A stretch of DNA of 64,000 nucleotides from Polynucleobacter sp. Latsch14-2 (GCF_018881925.1 NZ_JACVPL010000002.1:246034-310033), one strand, 5' to 3'. Shown: positions 36,395-47,771, counted from the first letter of the stretch. A program made the numbers and translations. The notes: generated by a model from the letters alone, not told the origin.

Positions 36395-36865
36395 TCAAAG
36401 CTCTGCCTTTAATTGATCGAGCAAAGCACCGTGAGCTTTTGCATCAACTTCGCGGCGCAGAATTTGCTCAGCGCCTTTAACGGCTAATACAGCAACTTCG
36501 GCACGCAACACTTCGCGAGCGCGAGTTACTTGTTGATCTGCATCTTCTTTTGCCTGCGAAATAATCCGAGCAGCTTCAACTTGTGCGTTGGCTCGAATTT
36601 CCTCTGCAGACATTTGCGCACGCTTTTCAGCGTCAGCAACACGTAATGCACCTTCTTGACGAGCTTTAGACAACTCTTGTTCTGCAGCGTTATTTGCGAG
36701 TACTAATTCTTCTTTTCCGCGCTCGGCCGCAGCCAAACCATCAGCAATTTTGGTTGAACGTTCATCCAGTGCCTTAACCAGCGGTGGCCACACAAAACGT
36801 GCGACAACCCACCATAAGACAAAGAAGACGATCATTTGCGCGAATAGGGTCGCGTTCAGATTCAC
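36395..36865 (-). CDS. atpF: ATP synthase b subunit
   Basis: Peripheral stalk. 156 aa. One N-terminal membrane helix (about residues 5-25, [20 protein letters not shown]) is followed by a long charged coiled-coil with regular Ala/Glu/Lys spacing. A single b gene is present (no b'), as in other proteobacteria with homodimeric b. Confidence 0.97.
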   Translation of the reverse strand: MNLNATLFAQMIVFFVLWWVVARFVWPPLVKALDERSTKIADGLAAAERGKEELVLANNAAEQELSKARQEGALRVADAEKRAQMSAEEIRANAQVEAARIISQAKEDADQQVTRAREVLRAEVAVLAVKGAEQILRREVDAKAHGALLDQLKAEL

Positions 36866-36928
36866 GATATTCCTTTCAGTATTGTTGAGAACGGTTGGAT
36901 GACTAAGCAGTCATCCACGCCAAAACAA

Positions 36929-37222
<294 letters not shown>

Positions 37223-37237
37223 TTAAAAATAAAAAAA

Positions 37238-38146
<909 letters not shown>

Positions 38147-38162
38147 CTATATTTACTGCCTG

Positions 38163-38633
38163 TTACTTCCAAAACCACGCTAACAAATAACACTTGAGCG
38201 TAGCTAAATAAGTGACAAGCAATGGAATCCATTTCAAATCAGGCTGCTTTAGAGCAAAGCCAATAAACAGAAGAATAGTTGCCAGGATTTTAATAAATTC
38301 GCCGGAAACCACAGCTGTTAAATAACCGCCAGGGCTCGATTTGACATTTTTTTTTGCTGCCTCTAAGCGCAGTAAAAACAATGCAGAAGGCAAAAACCCA
38401 ATCAAACCGCCCACTAAAGCCGAGTAAGTATAAACTGTTCTGTCTACTGGCTTACTAAAAAGATAACAAAAGCCAGCAATTATCAGGGTAAGCACCACCT
38501 GAATACCGACAACGAGCCAACCGCTGATTGATGAAAAGCTTTTGGGTTTTGCTTGACGCAAAGCATCCATTTCAGCTTTGCTAAGCACTCTGAATGGATC
38601 TTCCTCCTGCTCGTCCCATTGATTGATATTCAT
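38163..38633 (-). CDS. atpI: ATP synthase subunit I (AtpI-like)
   Basis: 156 aa. Four hydrophobic segments (about residues 40-60, 70-92, 108-125 and 130-155) after a charged N-terminus starting MNINQWDEQEEDPFRVLS. AtpI helps assembly of the c ring and is non-essential in several bacteria. It lies in the usual first position of the atp operon, 51 nt after parB. Identity rests on position and topology. Confidence 0.85.
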   Translation of the reverse strand: MNINQWDEQEEDPFRVLSKAEMDALRQAKPKSFSSISGWLVVGIQVVLTLIIAGFCYLFSKPVDRTVYTYSALVGGLIGFLPSALFLLRLEAAKKNVKSSPGGYLTAVVSGEFIKILATILLFIGFALKQPDLKWIPLLVTYLATLKCYLLAWFWK

Positions 38634-38684
38634 TAGGCACTCTTTAGACGCAGAATTTGTTTTTTTTCTGACATTAATAACGCT

Positions 38685-39581
38685 TTAATCAAGCCCAATA
38701 CCCAACTTTTTTAGTAAAGAATCCAACTCGTCAAACTGACTAAACCGAATTCTGAGTTCGCCGCCGTTACCCTTAAACTTAAATTCAGCATTTAAACCAA
38801 TTAAATCTGCGATTTCTTGGCTTAAGCGGCGCATATCTGGGTCTCGTGTAAGGCTAGTTGCCCCATTCTTTTTGTTTTTACTCTTTTTTTCTCCCAATTG
38901 CCCACCCGCCAAGGCCAACGCTGTGGACATTCTCTCGGCCTCACGCACTGATAGGCCTTGCGCAGCTATTCGTTGCGCTAGAGCCACCTGGCTTGCTCCA
39001 GGCAAGGGCAGGAGTGCGCGCGCATGCCCCATATCTATATCGCCCGCCATTAACATGGCCTGAACTGGTTTGGCCAGTTGCGCCAAACGTAAAAGATTGC
39101 TAATGGCACTACGTGATTTACCAACTGCCTTAGCGGCCTGCTCATGCGTGAAACCAAACTCGTCAATTAAACGCGCCAAACCCTGCGACTCTTCCAGAGG
39201 ATTTAAATCCTCGCGTTGCATATTTTCAATCAACGCCATTGCTGCCGCTGCCTGATCGTCTGCAACAGAAACCAGGACGGGCACCTCAGTTAATCCGGCT
39301 AAAGTTGCTGCACGGAAACGGCGCTCTCCCGCAATAATTTCGTACTTACCTTCAGACACCAAACGCACCAACAGCGGCTGCATCACTCCTTGTTCACGAA
39401 TGCTCTCAGCCAATTCTTGCAATCCACCCGCTGCCATTTTTTGACGGGGCTGATATTTCCCAGCCTGCAATGCCGTCAATGGCAAACGATTAATTTCTGC
39501 TGGCAAACTTTCTTTTGGGGACTTGTCACCAAGCAATGCATCAAGCCCGCGACCCAAACCTTTTTTCTTAATAGCAACCAT
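38685..39581 (-). CDS. parB: Chromosome partitioning protein ParB
   Basis: CTP-dependent DNA clamp that loads at parS and spreads. 298 aa. The N-terminus [18 protein letters not shown] is the chromosomal ParB signature. The CTP/spreading box GERRFRAA is near residue 87, a helix-turn-helix lies around 140-165 (TEHEQ-like [22 protein letters not shown]) and the C-terminal dimer domain is present. It is 24 nt after parA; two perfect parS sites lie 2-3.5 kb upstream. Confidence 0.97.
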   Translation of the reverse strand: MVAIKKKGLGRGLDALLGDKSPKESLPAEINRLPLTALQAGKYQPRQKMAAGGLQELAESIREQGVMQPLLVRLVSEGKYEIIAGERRFRAATLAGLTEVPVLVSVADDQAAAAMALIENMQREDLNPLEESQGLARLIDEFGFTHEQAAKAVGKSRSAISNLLRLAQLAKPVQAMLMAGDIDMGHARALLPLPGASQVALAQRIAAQGLSVREAERMSTALALAGGQLGEKKSKNKKNGATSLTRDPDMRRLSQEIADLIGLNAEFKFKGNGGELRIRFSQFDELDSLLKKLGIGLD

Positions 39582-39605
39582 GATTTCCTAAACAGTTTCC
39601 AGTAA

Positions 39606-40376
39606 TTACATTTGCTTAATGCGCTCGACCATTTCGGCGCCGAACTCTAAATATGCCTTTGCTCCACGTGAGGTCTTATCAAAAGCAACCCCAGGAAGCC
39701 CATAGGATGGGGCTTCCGCAAGCCTGACATTGCGTGGAATAATGGTTTTGAAAACTTTGTCGCCAAAATGCTCTAGCAATTGATCAGATACCTGCTGTTG
39801 AAGCGTCATCCGGGGATCAAACATCACACGCAGTAAACCAATAATCATGAGATCGGGATTTAAGTTGGCATGAACTTGTTTAATCGTGTTGACTAAGTCA
39901 GATAAACCTTCGAGTGCAAAGTACTCACACTGCATCGGGACAATCACACCATTGGCTGCGCACAAGCCGTTCAAGGTTAGTAGTGATAGCGCAGGGGGGC
40001 AATCAATTAATATAAAATCATAATCAGCGGCCACTTCAGCTAGCGCATTTTTTAAACGCTGCTCGCGAGAATCTAAATCAACCAATTCAATTTCGGCACC
40101 TGCTAAATCTCGATTTGCCGGCAGCACATCAAAACCAGAACTTTCGCAATGCTGGACAGAATTTTTAACAGCAGCGAGTCCAATTAAGACTTGATATACG
40201 CTGTTATTGAGATCCGCTTTTTCTATACCCGAACCCATGGTTGCATTACCCTGTGGGTCTAAATCAACCAGCAAGACACGTTGCTTGTGACCAGCTAAGC
40301 CGGCAGCTAAATTAACGGCCGTGGTTGTTTTACCAACCCCGCCTTTTTGATTTGCAATACAGAATATTTTTGCCAT
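39606..40376 (-). CDS. parA: Chromosome partitioning ATPase ParA (Soj)
   Basis: Deviant Walker ATPase that moves ParB-parS complexes on the nucleoid. 256 aa. The deviant Walker A QKGGVGKTTTAVNLA starts at residue 10 and includes the signature Lys11 and Lys16. IDCPPALSLLTLN near residue 122 is Walker B-like. It is 8 nt after rsmG in the classical mnmG-rsmG-parA-parB order. Confidence 0.98.
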   Translation of the reverse strand: MAKIFCIANQKGGVGKTTTAVNLAAGLAGHKQRVLLVDLDPQGNATMGSGIEKADLNNSVYQVLIGLAAVKNSVQHCESSGFDVLPANRDLAGAEIELVDLDSREQRLKNALAEVAADYDFILIDCPPALSLLTLNGLCAANGVIVPMQCEYFALEGLSDLVNTIKQVHANLNPDLMIIGLLRVMFDPRMTLQQQVSDQLLEHFGDKVFKTIIPRNVRLAEAPSYGLPGVAFDKTSRGAKAYLEFGAEMVERIKQM

Positions 40377-40384
40377 AGCCAGTC

Positions 40385-41062
40385 TCAGTGGTCCCGCTCT
40401 AAAGGGGTGATTTTCTCACGGGGGGTTAATACTAAAAGTCGTCTTTCTGCTGCCAAATGTGGAATGTGCAAGGGGGCATCAACCACCAAATGCCAAGCAT
40501 CTAAGCAAACATCTTCCATTTCCTCGTCCGCCCTCTTGCCCTTCATAGCAAAAACCAAGCCATTTCGCTTTAGTAAGGGCAACGACAACTCTAAAAATCT
40601 TGCCAAGCTAGTAAAGGCGCGCGAAATAACTGCATCAAATTGAGCTGGTTGCTGCATCGCAACAACTTCTACACGCCCACTAATCACTTCAATATTTTTT
40701 AATTTCAATCTTCCGCGCACATGTTGCAAAAAAGCGGTTTTTTTGCGCACAGCCTCTATCAACGTTAAGCACCACTCTGGCTGCAATATTGCAATAGGTA
40801 TGGCAGGAAGTCCGCCACCGGAGCCAAGGTCCGCAATTTGTGGGGTAGGGCACCTTAGAAACTCCCTCATAATTGGTAAAACTGCAATGGAATCAATTAG
40901 ATGAAGCTGTATTGATGCTTGCTCACCCTCAATCGCTGTAAGGTTATGGACCTGATTCCAGCGACCCATTTCATGCAAAAATGAGTCTAGATTGGCAATA
41001 TTTTCCTGGGTCAACTCTAACCCCAACTCCTGAATGCCCAACGCCAGCAAGTCCTGGCTCAC
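40385..41062 (-). CDS. rsmG: 16S rRNA (guanine-527-N7)-methyltransferase RsmG
   Basis: Methylates G527 of 16S rRNA; loss in other bacteria gives low-level streptomycin resistance. 225 aa, normal. SAM-binding loop [17 protein letters not shown] is near residues 76-92, and [13 protein letters not shown] is the conserved RAF motif near 148. Its start overlaps the mnmG stop by 4 nt (ATGA), indicating coupling. Confidence 0.97.
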   Translation of the reverse strand: MSQDLLALGIQELGLELTQENIANLDSFLHEMGRWNQVHNLTAIEGEQASIQLHLIDSIAVLPIMREFLRCPTPQIADLGSGGGLPAIPIAILQPEWCLTLIEAVRKKTAFLQHVRGRLKLKNIEVISGRVEVVAMQQPAQFDAVISRAFTSLARFLELSLPLLKRNGLVFAMKGKRADEEMEDVCLDAWHLVVDAPLHIPHLAAERRLLVLTPREKITPLERDH

Positions 41063-42978
41063 GCGATCTCCCGAGAGCGGCCCAAGCCTTTTTTAAGGTG
41101 CACCAGTAGCAAGGACAGTGCGGCTGGTGTGACACCAGATATTCGTCCAGCCTGGCCCAATGTTTCTGGTTTATGTAGGTTTAGCTTTTGCTGCACCTCT
41201 TTAGATAGCCCAACAACCTCGGAATAGTCCAAACCCTCAGGCAGGGGAAAGCCCTCGTTATGCTCTTGGCGAGCAATTTCTGTTGCCTGCCTATCTATAT
41301 AACCCTGGTATTTCACTGAAATCTCAACTTGGTCTGCAATCTGCTGTGCCAGCCCCAAGTCCTCATCCAGCACACCAGGAGACCACAATCCATCGGAGAG
41401 CTTAGTGATCGCTTGATAAGTAACGCCAGGGCGCCGCAAAATCTCAGCCAAAGAGCACTCATGGGAGAGGTCTTGCCCCAGAAGACCTGAAACAGCTTTT
41501 GCAGATTCGTGCTTTGGTCCAATCCAAACCTCTTGCAAGCGAGATGTTTCACGTGAAACAGCCTCTTGCTTCCTGCAAAAGACGCCCCAACGGTGATCGT
41601 CTACCAAACCTAAATCGCGACCTATCTTAGTTAGGCGCATATCTGCGTTGTCTTCTCTTAAGCTTAAGCGGTATTCCGCACGACTTGTAAACATGCGATA
41701 AGGCTCTTGAACGCCCCTAGTAATAAGGTCATCCACAAGTACGCCAATGTAAGCCTCACTACGCTTTGGCAACCAAGGCTCTTTCCCTTTAGCGGCAAGA
41801 CCGGCATTAATTCCAGCGAGCATGCCTTGAGCGGCCGCTTCTTCATACCCGGTTGTGCCGTTAATTTGACCAGCAAAATAGAGTCCAGCTATAGCCTTTG
41901 TCTCTAAACTGTGCCTTAAATGGCGAGGATCAAAGAAGTCGTACTCAATTGCGTAACCTGGGCGAACGATGACGGCCGACTCTAGCCCTCGAATACTTCT
42001 GACCAAATCCCATTGAATATCAAATGGCAAACTGGTAGAAATGCCATTTGGATAAAACTCATTGGTGGTCAAGCCCTCTGGTTCCAAAAAGATTTGGTGG
42101 CTATTTCTAGATGCAAAGCGATGAATCTTATCCTCAATTGAAGGGCAGTAGCGTGGACCAACCCCCTCAATGACTCCGGTATACATTGGTGAACGATCTA
42201 GACCGCCACGAATAATGTCATGTGTTTTTTCATTTGTGTGGGAAATCCAGCAAGGGACCTGTTTGGGGTGTTGTTCTGGACGCCCCAGGTAAGAAAAAAC
42301 TGGTATCGGATCTAAATCGCCAGGCTGCTCCAGCATCACTGAAAAGTTAATGGTCCGCCCATCAATACGGGGCGGGGTGCCGGTCTTCAACCTGCCTTGT
42401 GGGAGTTTTAATTCCTTTAGCCGCGCCGACAAAGAAACGGCTGCGGGATCGCCAGCTCGACCGCCAGCGTAATTATTTAACCCCACATGAATCTTGCCAT
42501 CCAGAAAAGTACCTGCGGTCAATACAACCTTTTGGGCGATAAACTCCAAGCCCATCTGGGTAACAACACCTTGAATCTCATCACCCTTAACTAGCAGGTC
42601 ATCAACCGCAGCTTGAAATAAAGTGAGATTTGGTTGATTCTCAAGGCGGCGGCGAATCGCAGCCTTATACAAAATACGGTCTCCCTGAGCGCGAGTAGCC
42701 TGAACTGCTGGGCCCTTGCTGGAATTCAGAATCCTAAACTGAATGCCGGCCTCATCGGTTGCTGCAGCCATGGCGCCACCCATAGCATCAATTTCTTTAA
42801 CGAGATGCCCCTTGCCAATACCGCCAATCGATGGGTTACAGCTCATTGCCCCCAAATTTTCGATACTGTGGGTAATTAATAGAGTGTCACAACCCATGCG
42901 CGCTGAAGCAAGGGCAGCCTCAGTCCCGGCGTGACCACCACCAACCACAATGACATCGAAACTCTTGGAATAACGCAT
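41059..42978 (-). CDS. mnmG: tRNA uridine-5-carboxymethylaminomethyl modification enzyme MnmG
   Basis: FAD-dependent subunit of the MnmE-MnmG complex that installs cmnm5 on U34 of tRNAs. 639 aa. The dinucleotide motif [14 protein letters not shown] is near residues 11-24, [17 protein letters not shown] near 43-59, and LKTGTPPRI near 205. mnmE and an mnmC2-like gene lie across the origin in this window. The coding sequence contains a perfect parS at 41545-41560, so the ParB site is embedded in the reading frame. Confidence 0.98.
   Translation of the reverse strand: MRYSKSFDVIVVGGGHAGTEAALASARMGCDTLLITHSIENLGAMSCNPSIGGIGKGHLVKEIDAMGGAMAAATDEAGIQFRILNSSKGPAVQATRAQGDRILYKAAIRRRLENQPNLTLFQAAVDDLLVKGDEIQGVVTQMGLEFIAQKVVLTAGTFLDGKIHVGLNNYAGGRAGDPAAVSLSARLKELKLPQGRLKTGTPPRIDGRTINFSVMLEQPGDLDPIPVFSYLGRPEQHPKQVPCWISHTNEKTHDIIRGGLDRSPMYTGVIEGVGPRYCPSIEDKIHRFASRNSHQIFLEPEGLTTNEFYPNGISTSLPFDIQWDLVRSIRGLESAVIVRPGYAIEYDFFDPRHLRHSLETKAIAGLYFAGQINGTTGYEEAAAQGMLAGINAGLAAKGKEPWLPKRSEAYIGVLVDDLITRGVQEPYRMFTSRAEYRLSLREDNADMRLTKIGRDLGLVDDHRWGVFCRKQEAVSRETSRLQEVWIGPKHESAKAVSGLLGQDLSHECSLAEILRRPGVTYQAITKLSDGLWSPGVLDEDLGLAQQIADQVEISVKYQGYIDRQATEIARQEHNEGFPLPEGLDYSEVVGLSKEVQQKLNLHKPETLGQAGRISGVTPAALSLLLVHLKKGLGRSREIA
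41545..41560. promoter_or_regulatory. parS centromere site inside mnmG
   Basis: TGTTTCACGTGAAACA, a perfect 16-bp palindrome identical to the ParB/Spo0J consensus. It lies in mnmG codons for the segment near residue 475 (TSRLQ preceded by VSRE), about 11 kb from the dnaN-dnaA origin region. Confidence 0.95.
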
Positions 42979-43017
42979 GATTTGCCTCTGATAGGGCGAT
43001 GATCATAGCATTTTGTT

Positions 43018-43033
43018 TGTTTCACGTGAAACA
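43018..43033. promoter_or_regulatory. parS centromere site upstream of mnmG
   Basis: A second exact TGTTTCACGTGAAACA, 40 nt upstream of the mnmG start. ParB bound here could also influence mnmG-rsmG-parAB transcription; that is inference. Confidence 0.95.
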
Positions 43034-43112
43034 AAGAATCTAAAAGCAAATCTTTTAATGAAGTATATATGCCTAAGTATCTGATTTAATTGAGTATTTT
43101 AATAATATGTCC

Positions 43113-43135
43113 CCAAACCCCCATGCGAGGTTTGG
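43113..43135 (-). terminator. Possible terminator of the liv-type operon
   Basis: CCAAACC at 43113-43119 and GGTTTGG at 43129-43135 form a 7-bp stem with a 9-nt loop, about 60 nt past the livM stop. On the minus strand it is followed by an AT-rich tract (ATATTATTAAAA) rather than a clean T-run, so termination is only likely. Confidence 0.45.
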
Positions 43136-43195
43136 ATGCCTTTACTGAGAATGGAGATTACAAACACCGCAACCAGGACAAATAAAACAATATCT

Positions 43196-44125
43196 TTAGC
43201 TTTTGATTTTGAGATAGGTCAAAATTTCACCAACGACGCCGCGACGAAATGCCAAAACACAAATCACAAAAATAAAGCCGGTTGCAATCGTGCTCCAAGA
43301 GCCAATATTTGCTAAGTAGTTTTGTAAACCAACAACGATACTGGCGCCAACCACTGGGCCTAGAATGGTCCCCATGCCGCCAAGCAAGGTCATCAAAACA
43401 ACCTCTCCAGACATATGCCAATGAACATCGGTTAATGTCGCTAACTGAAATACTAGGGACTTCATAGATCCAGCTAAGCCAGAGAGGGCGGCAGAAATAA
43501 CAAAGGCTATTAACTTAAACCGATCAACGTTGTAACCAAGGGAAATTGCGCGTGGCTCATTCTCGCGGATCGCTTTGAGCACCTGACCAAAGGGCGAATG
43601 AACGGTACGCATAATTAATGCGAAGCCGAGCAAGAATACTAACAACACAAAGTAATACATGCTCACATCATCTTTTAAGTCGACAAGACCAAATAAGGTT
43701 CCACGCGGGACACCTTGAATACCATCCTCACCGCCAGTAAATGGAAGTTGGACGGCCAAAAAATAAACCATTTGCGAAAGAGCTAAAGTCACCATTGCAA
43801 AATAAATACCCTGCCGCCGAATGGCAAGAGCACCAATGAGGTATCCAAGAGCGGCCGAACCAACAACTCCCAGAATAATCCCAGCCTCTGGTGCGAGACC
43901 AAGCTCTTTGCAAAAATAAGCGGTGATGTAAGAGGCGGTTCCAAAGAAAGCCGCATGCCCAAAAGATAATAAGCCGGTAAACCCAAGCAACAAATTGAAA
44001 GCGCAGGCAAAAAGTGCAAAGCACAACACCTTCATTGCAAAAACTAAATAGATAAAATCCTGGAAGGGCAGTAGAAGAGCAATCAATACCAAGATGGTAT
44101 AGAGCGATTTGGTTTTTATATTCAT
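43196..44125 (-). CDS. livM: Branched-chain amino acid-type ABC transporter permease (LivM family)
   Basis: 309 aa with about nine hydrophobic segments; starts MNIKTKSLYTILVLIALLLP. The EAA-like loop for ATPase contact is KAIRENEPRAISLGYNVDRFKL near residues 190-211, typical of LivM. Last gene of livG-livF-livK-livH-livM, 2 nt after livH. The symbol reflects the family; the substrate could be another amino acid, urea, amide or aromatic acid. Confidence 0.9.
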   Translation of the reverse strand: MNIKTKSLYTILVLIALLLPFQDFIYLVFAMKVLCFALFACAFNLLLGFTGLLSFGHAAFFGTASYITAYFCKELGLAPEAGIILGVVGSAALGYLIGALAIRRQGIYFAMVTLALSQMVYFLAVQLPFTGGEDGIQGVPRGTLFGLVDLKDDVSMYYFVLLVFLLGFALIMRTVHSPFGQVLKAIRENEPRAISLGYNVDRFKLIAFVISAALSGLAGSMKSLVFQLATLTDVHWHMSGEVVLMTLLGGMGTILGPVVGASIVVGLQNYLANIGSWSTIATGFIFVICVLAFRRGVVGEILTYLKIKS

Positions 44126-44127
44126 GA

Positions 44128-45048
44128 TTATTTTTCCCGCCCAAAGAGTCCAGCAGGACGAATCAACAAGACGATCGCCATAATCACAAAAATAACAACG
44201 CCCGAAGCTTCGGGGTAAAAAACTTTCGTAAGGCCCTCAATTAAACCCAAGGCAAGCCCAGTAATAATGGCGCCCATGATTGAACCCATGCCGCCAATAA
44301 CAACCACTGCAAAAACAACAATAATTAGATTGGATCCCATTAATGGGTTTACTTGAAAAATAGGTGCCGCCAACACACCCGCAAAACCTGCGAGACCAAC
44401 ACCATAAGCGTAAGCCAGAGAAATCATTAGTGGAACATTAATACCAAACGCTTGAAGCAATTTTGGATTTTCTGTTCCTGCGCGCAAATATGCGCCCAAC
44501 TTTGTTCTCTCAATCACATACCAAGTAGAAAAACACACAGTCAAAGAAGCAACTACGACCCACAAGCGATACTTCGGCAAAATAATGCCGAGAGACTCGA
44601 GAGGAATTGCACCCTGCAACAACTCAGGGGCGGGGTAGCTCTCACCAGAGATACCATACCAGTGACGGAACATTCCCTCAATAATTAAAGCCAAACCAAA
44701 AGTCAACAATAGGCCATATAAGTGGTCGAGGTGATAAAGGCGGCGCAGCATAGTGCGCTCCAGAATGAGCCCGAACCCTGCCATCACCAAAGGTACAACA
44801 ACAAGAGCGAACCAATAGTTAATCGACAACTCGGGAAAGCCGAGCCATTGACTAATTTGCGTTAAACCAATCCATGCAAGAAATGCTCCCATGGTGTATT
44901 GAGCACCGTGGGAGAAATTAATAATATTGAGAAGGCCAAAAATGATGGCCAACCCCAAGCTCAATATGGCATAAAACGAACCATTAATAAGCCCCACTAA
45001 GAGCTGAGCCACTAGCCCTTGTGGGGTGATACCAAGAAGTTCAAACAC
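44128..45048 (-). CDS. livH: Branched-chain amino acid-type ABC transporter permease (LivH family)
   Basis: 306 aa, multi-span. N-terminal LINGSFYAILSLGLAIIFGLLNIINF is the LivH signature region (read in pieces near residues 19-45), and the coupling loop RTKLGAYLRAGTENPKLLQAFGIN is near residues 185-208. It partners LivM to form the heteromeric channel. It starts 17 nt after livK. Confidence 0.9.
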   Translation of the reverse strand: MFELLGITPQGLVAQLLVGLINGSFYAILSLGLAIIFGLLNIINFSHGAQYTMGAFLAWIGLTQISQWLGFPELSINYWFALVVVPLVMAGFGLILERTMLRRLYHLDHLYGLLLTFGLALIIEGMFRHWYGISGESYPAPELLQGAIPLESLGIILPKYRLWVVVASLTVCFSTWYVIERTKLGAYLRAGTENPKLLQAFGINVPLMISLAYAYGVGLAGFAGVLAAPIFQVNPLMGSNLIIVVFAVVVIGGMGSIMGAIITGLALGLIEGLTKVFYPEASGVVIFVIMAIVLLIRPAGLFGREK

Positions 45049-45065
45049 GCTTGTTTTCTAAAAAA

Positions 45066-46286
45066 TTATTTGTTAACAAGTTTGCACTTCGACTGTGAAA
45101 GCGGCAGAGTCGCTTCAGCAGCAGGAATAACTGCACGCACGTGGTAATAGTCCCATGGGCTCTTAGACTCTGAAGGCTTCTTCACCTCTAAAAGATACAT
45201 GTCATGCTCAAACTTTCCATCGGCGCGAATCTTGCCCTTGAAAAGGCCATCGTCAATATTGGTAGATTTCAAGGCCTTCATTACGGGCTGCGTGTCATCA
45301 GTGCCAGCTTTTTGAACGGCGTTTAAATAGGCAAGTACGGATGAATAAACTCCCGCTTGAACCATTGTCGGCATGCGCTTATGTTGCAGCATAAAACGCT
45401 TCGAAAATGCGCGGGTCTTATCGTCTTTATCCCAATAAAAGCCCTCTGTTAAATACATACCCTGTGCCGCACTTAAACCAAGCGAATGCACATCAGAAAT
45501 AAACATCAACAAAGGCACAACGGTCTGTTTTTTATTGATACCAAACTCGGAGGCTTGCTTGACGGTATTAATGGTGTCTTGGCCCGCATTAGCCAGAGCG
45601 ACAACATCGGCGCCACTAGCTTGTGCCTTTAAGAGGTAAGAAGAAAAATCGCTATTAGGGAATGGGTGCTTGCTGGTGCCCAACACTTTACCGCCGTTTG
45701 CCGTAACAACCGCAGTAGCGTCTTTTTCCAAAGCCGCCCCAAATGCATAGTCAGCCGTAATGAAATACCAATTCTTTTTGCCTTGCTTTACTACAGCCTT
45801 ACCTGTGCCGTTCGAAAGTGCATAAGTGTCATACGCCCAATGTACGTTATTGGCCGTACATTTTTCATTGGTAATTGGTAATGAACCCGCACCAGAAACA
45901 AGAGTAATTTTATTCTTTTGCTCAGCAACCTCCATGACGGCAAGCGCCACATTGGTTGACACCAACTCAACAATGACATCAACACCATCTTTGTCATACC
46001 ACTCCCGCGCTTTGTTTGCGGCAATGTCGGCCTTATTTTGATGATCAGCACTTAGAATTTCAATTTTTTTACCGAGTACAGTTCCATCTTTAGAAAAATC
46101 TGCGACAGCCATTTTTGCCGCGATAACGGCACCCGGACCAGCCAAATCTGAGTAGGTTGATGAAAGATCGGTTAATACACCAATCTTTACAGTATCGTTA
46201 CTGACTTTTGCAGCCTGCGCAAAAACTGGGTTTGAACCAAACATAGTGGCCATAACCAGACATGCGGTTATTTGCTTTAACTTCAT
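45066..46286 (-). CDS. ABC transporter periplasmic substrate-binding protein (LivK family)
   Basis: 406 aa with a Sec signal peptide (about residues 1-25, MKLKQITACLVMATMFGSNP then VFAQA). The mature part is a type I periplasmic-binding fold starting VKIGVLTDLSSTYSDLAGPG, with SADHQNKADIAANKAREW near residue 60. The family binds amino acids and, in many Burkholderiales paralogues, other carboxylates or amides; specificity is not readable. In-operon position between livF and livH is unusual compared with E. coli livKHMGF but common in this order. Confidence 0.9.
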   Translation of the reverse strand: MKLKQITACLVMATMFGSNPVFAQAAKVSNDTVKIGVLTDLSSTYSDLAGPGAVIAAKMAVADFSKDGTVLGKKIEILSADHQNKADIAANKAREWYDKDGVDVIVELVSTNVALAVMEVAEQKNKITLVSGAGSLPITNEKCTANNVHWAYDTYALSNGTGKAVVKQGKKNWYFITADYAFGAALEKDATAVVTANGGKVLGTSKHPFPNSDFSSYLLKAQASGADVVALANAGQDTINTVKQASEFGINKKQTVVPLLMFISDVHSLGLSAAQGMYLTEGFYWDKDDKTRAFSKRFMLQHKRMPTMVQAGVYSSVLAYLNAVQKAGTDDTQPVMKALKSTNIDDGLFKGKIRADGKFEHDMYLLEVKKPSESKSPWDYYHVRAVIPAAEATLPLSQSKCKLVNK

Positions 46287-46308
46287 CTCTATCTCCTAAA
46301 TAAAACAA

Positions 46309-47013
46309 CTAAACGCCAAGGTAATCATTCAATAAACTGGCTTTTTCTGCTAAATCACTTTGTTTCACTACTTCAACTACGCTACCGTGCTCAACAACAT
46401 AATGACGATCCGCTAAAGGCGCAGCAAAATGAAAATTCTGCTCAACCAAAACAATCGTAAACCCCCTATTGCGTAGGCGTGTAACAACCTCACCCAGCTT
46501 TTGGACAATGACTGGCGCCAAGCCCTCAGTAATCTCATCCAACAATAATAATTTAGCGCCTGTTCTCAAAATGCGCGCCATTGCCAACATTTGCTGCTCA
46601 CCACCAGACAGTCTAGTGCCCGGACTATTGCGTCTCTCATAGAGGTTGGGAAACATTTCATAAATCTCTTCTAAACCCATACCCCCGGGCGCAACCTCCG
46701 GCAGAAGTAATAAATTTTCTTCGGTGCTAAGGCTAGCAAAGATGCCTCGCTCCTCTGGACAAAACCCAACACCAAGGCGAGCAATCTTATAGGTGGGCAT
46801 GGAGATGGTCTCTTGGCCGTATATTTGAACCGTGCCAGCTCTTTTGCTAGTTAAGCCCAAAATGGTTTTGAGGATAGTGCTACGACCGGCGCCATTTCTG
46901 CCCAAAAGGGTAACCACCTCACCGTCTTTTACAGAGAAATTGACACCATGCAGAATGTGGGACTCTCCATACCAGGACTCTAAATTGCTTACCTCCAGCG
47001 CCAACGAACTCAT
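46309..47013 (-). CDS. livF: ABC transporter ATP-binding protein (LivF family), Walker A Lys to Arg
   Basis: 234 aa. The Walker A loop reads GRNGAGRSTIL near residues 38-48: the usual lysine of GxxGxGK(S/T) is arginine (codon CGT on the minus strand). The signature TRLSGGEQQMLAMARIL (near 137) and Walker B LLLLDEITEGLAP (near 160) are intact. Arginine variants exist among LivF-like proteins as far as I recall; effect on ATPase rate is unknown. Its start overlaps the livG stop by 4 nt. Confidence 0.92.
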   Translation of the reverse strand: MSSLALEVSNLESWYGESHILHGVNFSVKDGEVVTLLGRNGAGRSTILKTILGLTSKRAGTVQIYGQETISMPTYKIARLGVGFCPEERGIFASLSTEENLLLLPEVAPGGMGLEEIYEMFPNLYERRNSPGTRLSGGEQQMLAMARILRTGAKLLLLDEITEGLAPVIVQKLGEVVTRLRNRGFTIVLVEQNFHFAAPLADRHYVVEHGSVVEVVKQSDLAEKASLLNDYLGV

Positions 47014-47771
47014 AAGGGCTCACTCCTATGGGCGCCCATATAAGCCTCAACCACCAAAGGATTATTTGAAACCTCATGGTAAGAGCCCTCAGCAAGAATA
47101 GACCCCCGCTGTAAAACAGTAATACGGTCCGCAATAGAGGCAACCACCTTCATATTGTGCTCAACCATAAGCACGGTTCTTCCTTTGGCAACGCGATCAA
47201 TCAACTCTGTAACCCGCTCCACATCTTCGTGACCCATACCTTGGGTTGGTTCATCCAAAAGCATGAGCTCTGGCTCCATGGCCAATGTTGTAGCAATCTC
47301 GAGAGATCTTTTTCGGCCGTAAGCAAGATTTAATGTTTCCTCTTGCGCAAAATCAATTAAACCCACTTCTAGCAACAACTGCTCCGCTCGCTCATTAAGG
47401 ACATTTAAGGAGTCGCTGGATTTCCAAAAATGAAACTCTGTTCCAAGCCCTCGCTGCAGTGCAACACGAACGTTTTCCAAAACAGTTAAATGAGGAAAAA
47501 CGGCGGATATCTGAAAGGATCGGATTACGCCGCGGCGCGCAATTTGTGCAGGAGCGTCTTTGGTGATATCCAAACCATTGAATAGAATTTGACCACCAGT
47601 TGGCTCTAAGAATTTTGTTAACAGGTTAAAACAAGTGGTCTTGCCGGCACCATTTGGGCCAATAAGAGCATGAATGGTCCCTCGAGCAACATCAAGGTTG
47701 ACATCACTAACCGCAGCAAACCCCTTAAAAGATTTACCCAGCCCAATCGTTTTTAGTATTGTTTCTTGCAA
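47010..47771 (-). CDS. livG: ABC transporter ATP-binding protein (LivG family)
   Basis: 253 aa from TTG 47771 (first residues MQETILKTIGLGKSF). I chose it because family proteins begin here and AAGGG lies 7 nt upstream; a TTG at 47801 would add ten residues (PWCGIKG...) with no family match. Walker A GPNGAGKTTCFNLL is canonical, followed by LAYGRKRSLEIATTLA (signature region) and LMLLDEPTQGM. First gene of the transporter operon; there is no ATG in frame near the start. Confidence 0.88.
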   Translation of the reverse strand: MQETILKTIGLGKSFKGFAAVSDVNLDVARGTIHALIGPNGAGKTTCFNLLTKFLEPTGGQILFNGLDITKDAPAQIARRGVIRSFQISAVFPHLTVLENVRVALQRGLGTEFHFWKSSDSLNVLNERAEQLLLEVGLIDFAQEETLNLAYGRKRSLEIATTLAMEPELMLLDEPTQGMGHEDVERVTELIDRVAKGRTVLMVEHNMKVVASIADRITVLQRGSILAEGSYHEVSNNPLVVEAYMGAHRSEPL

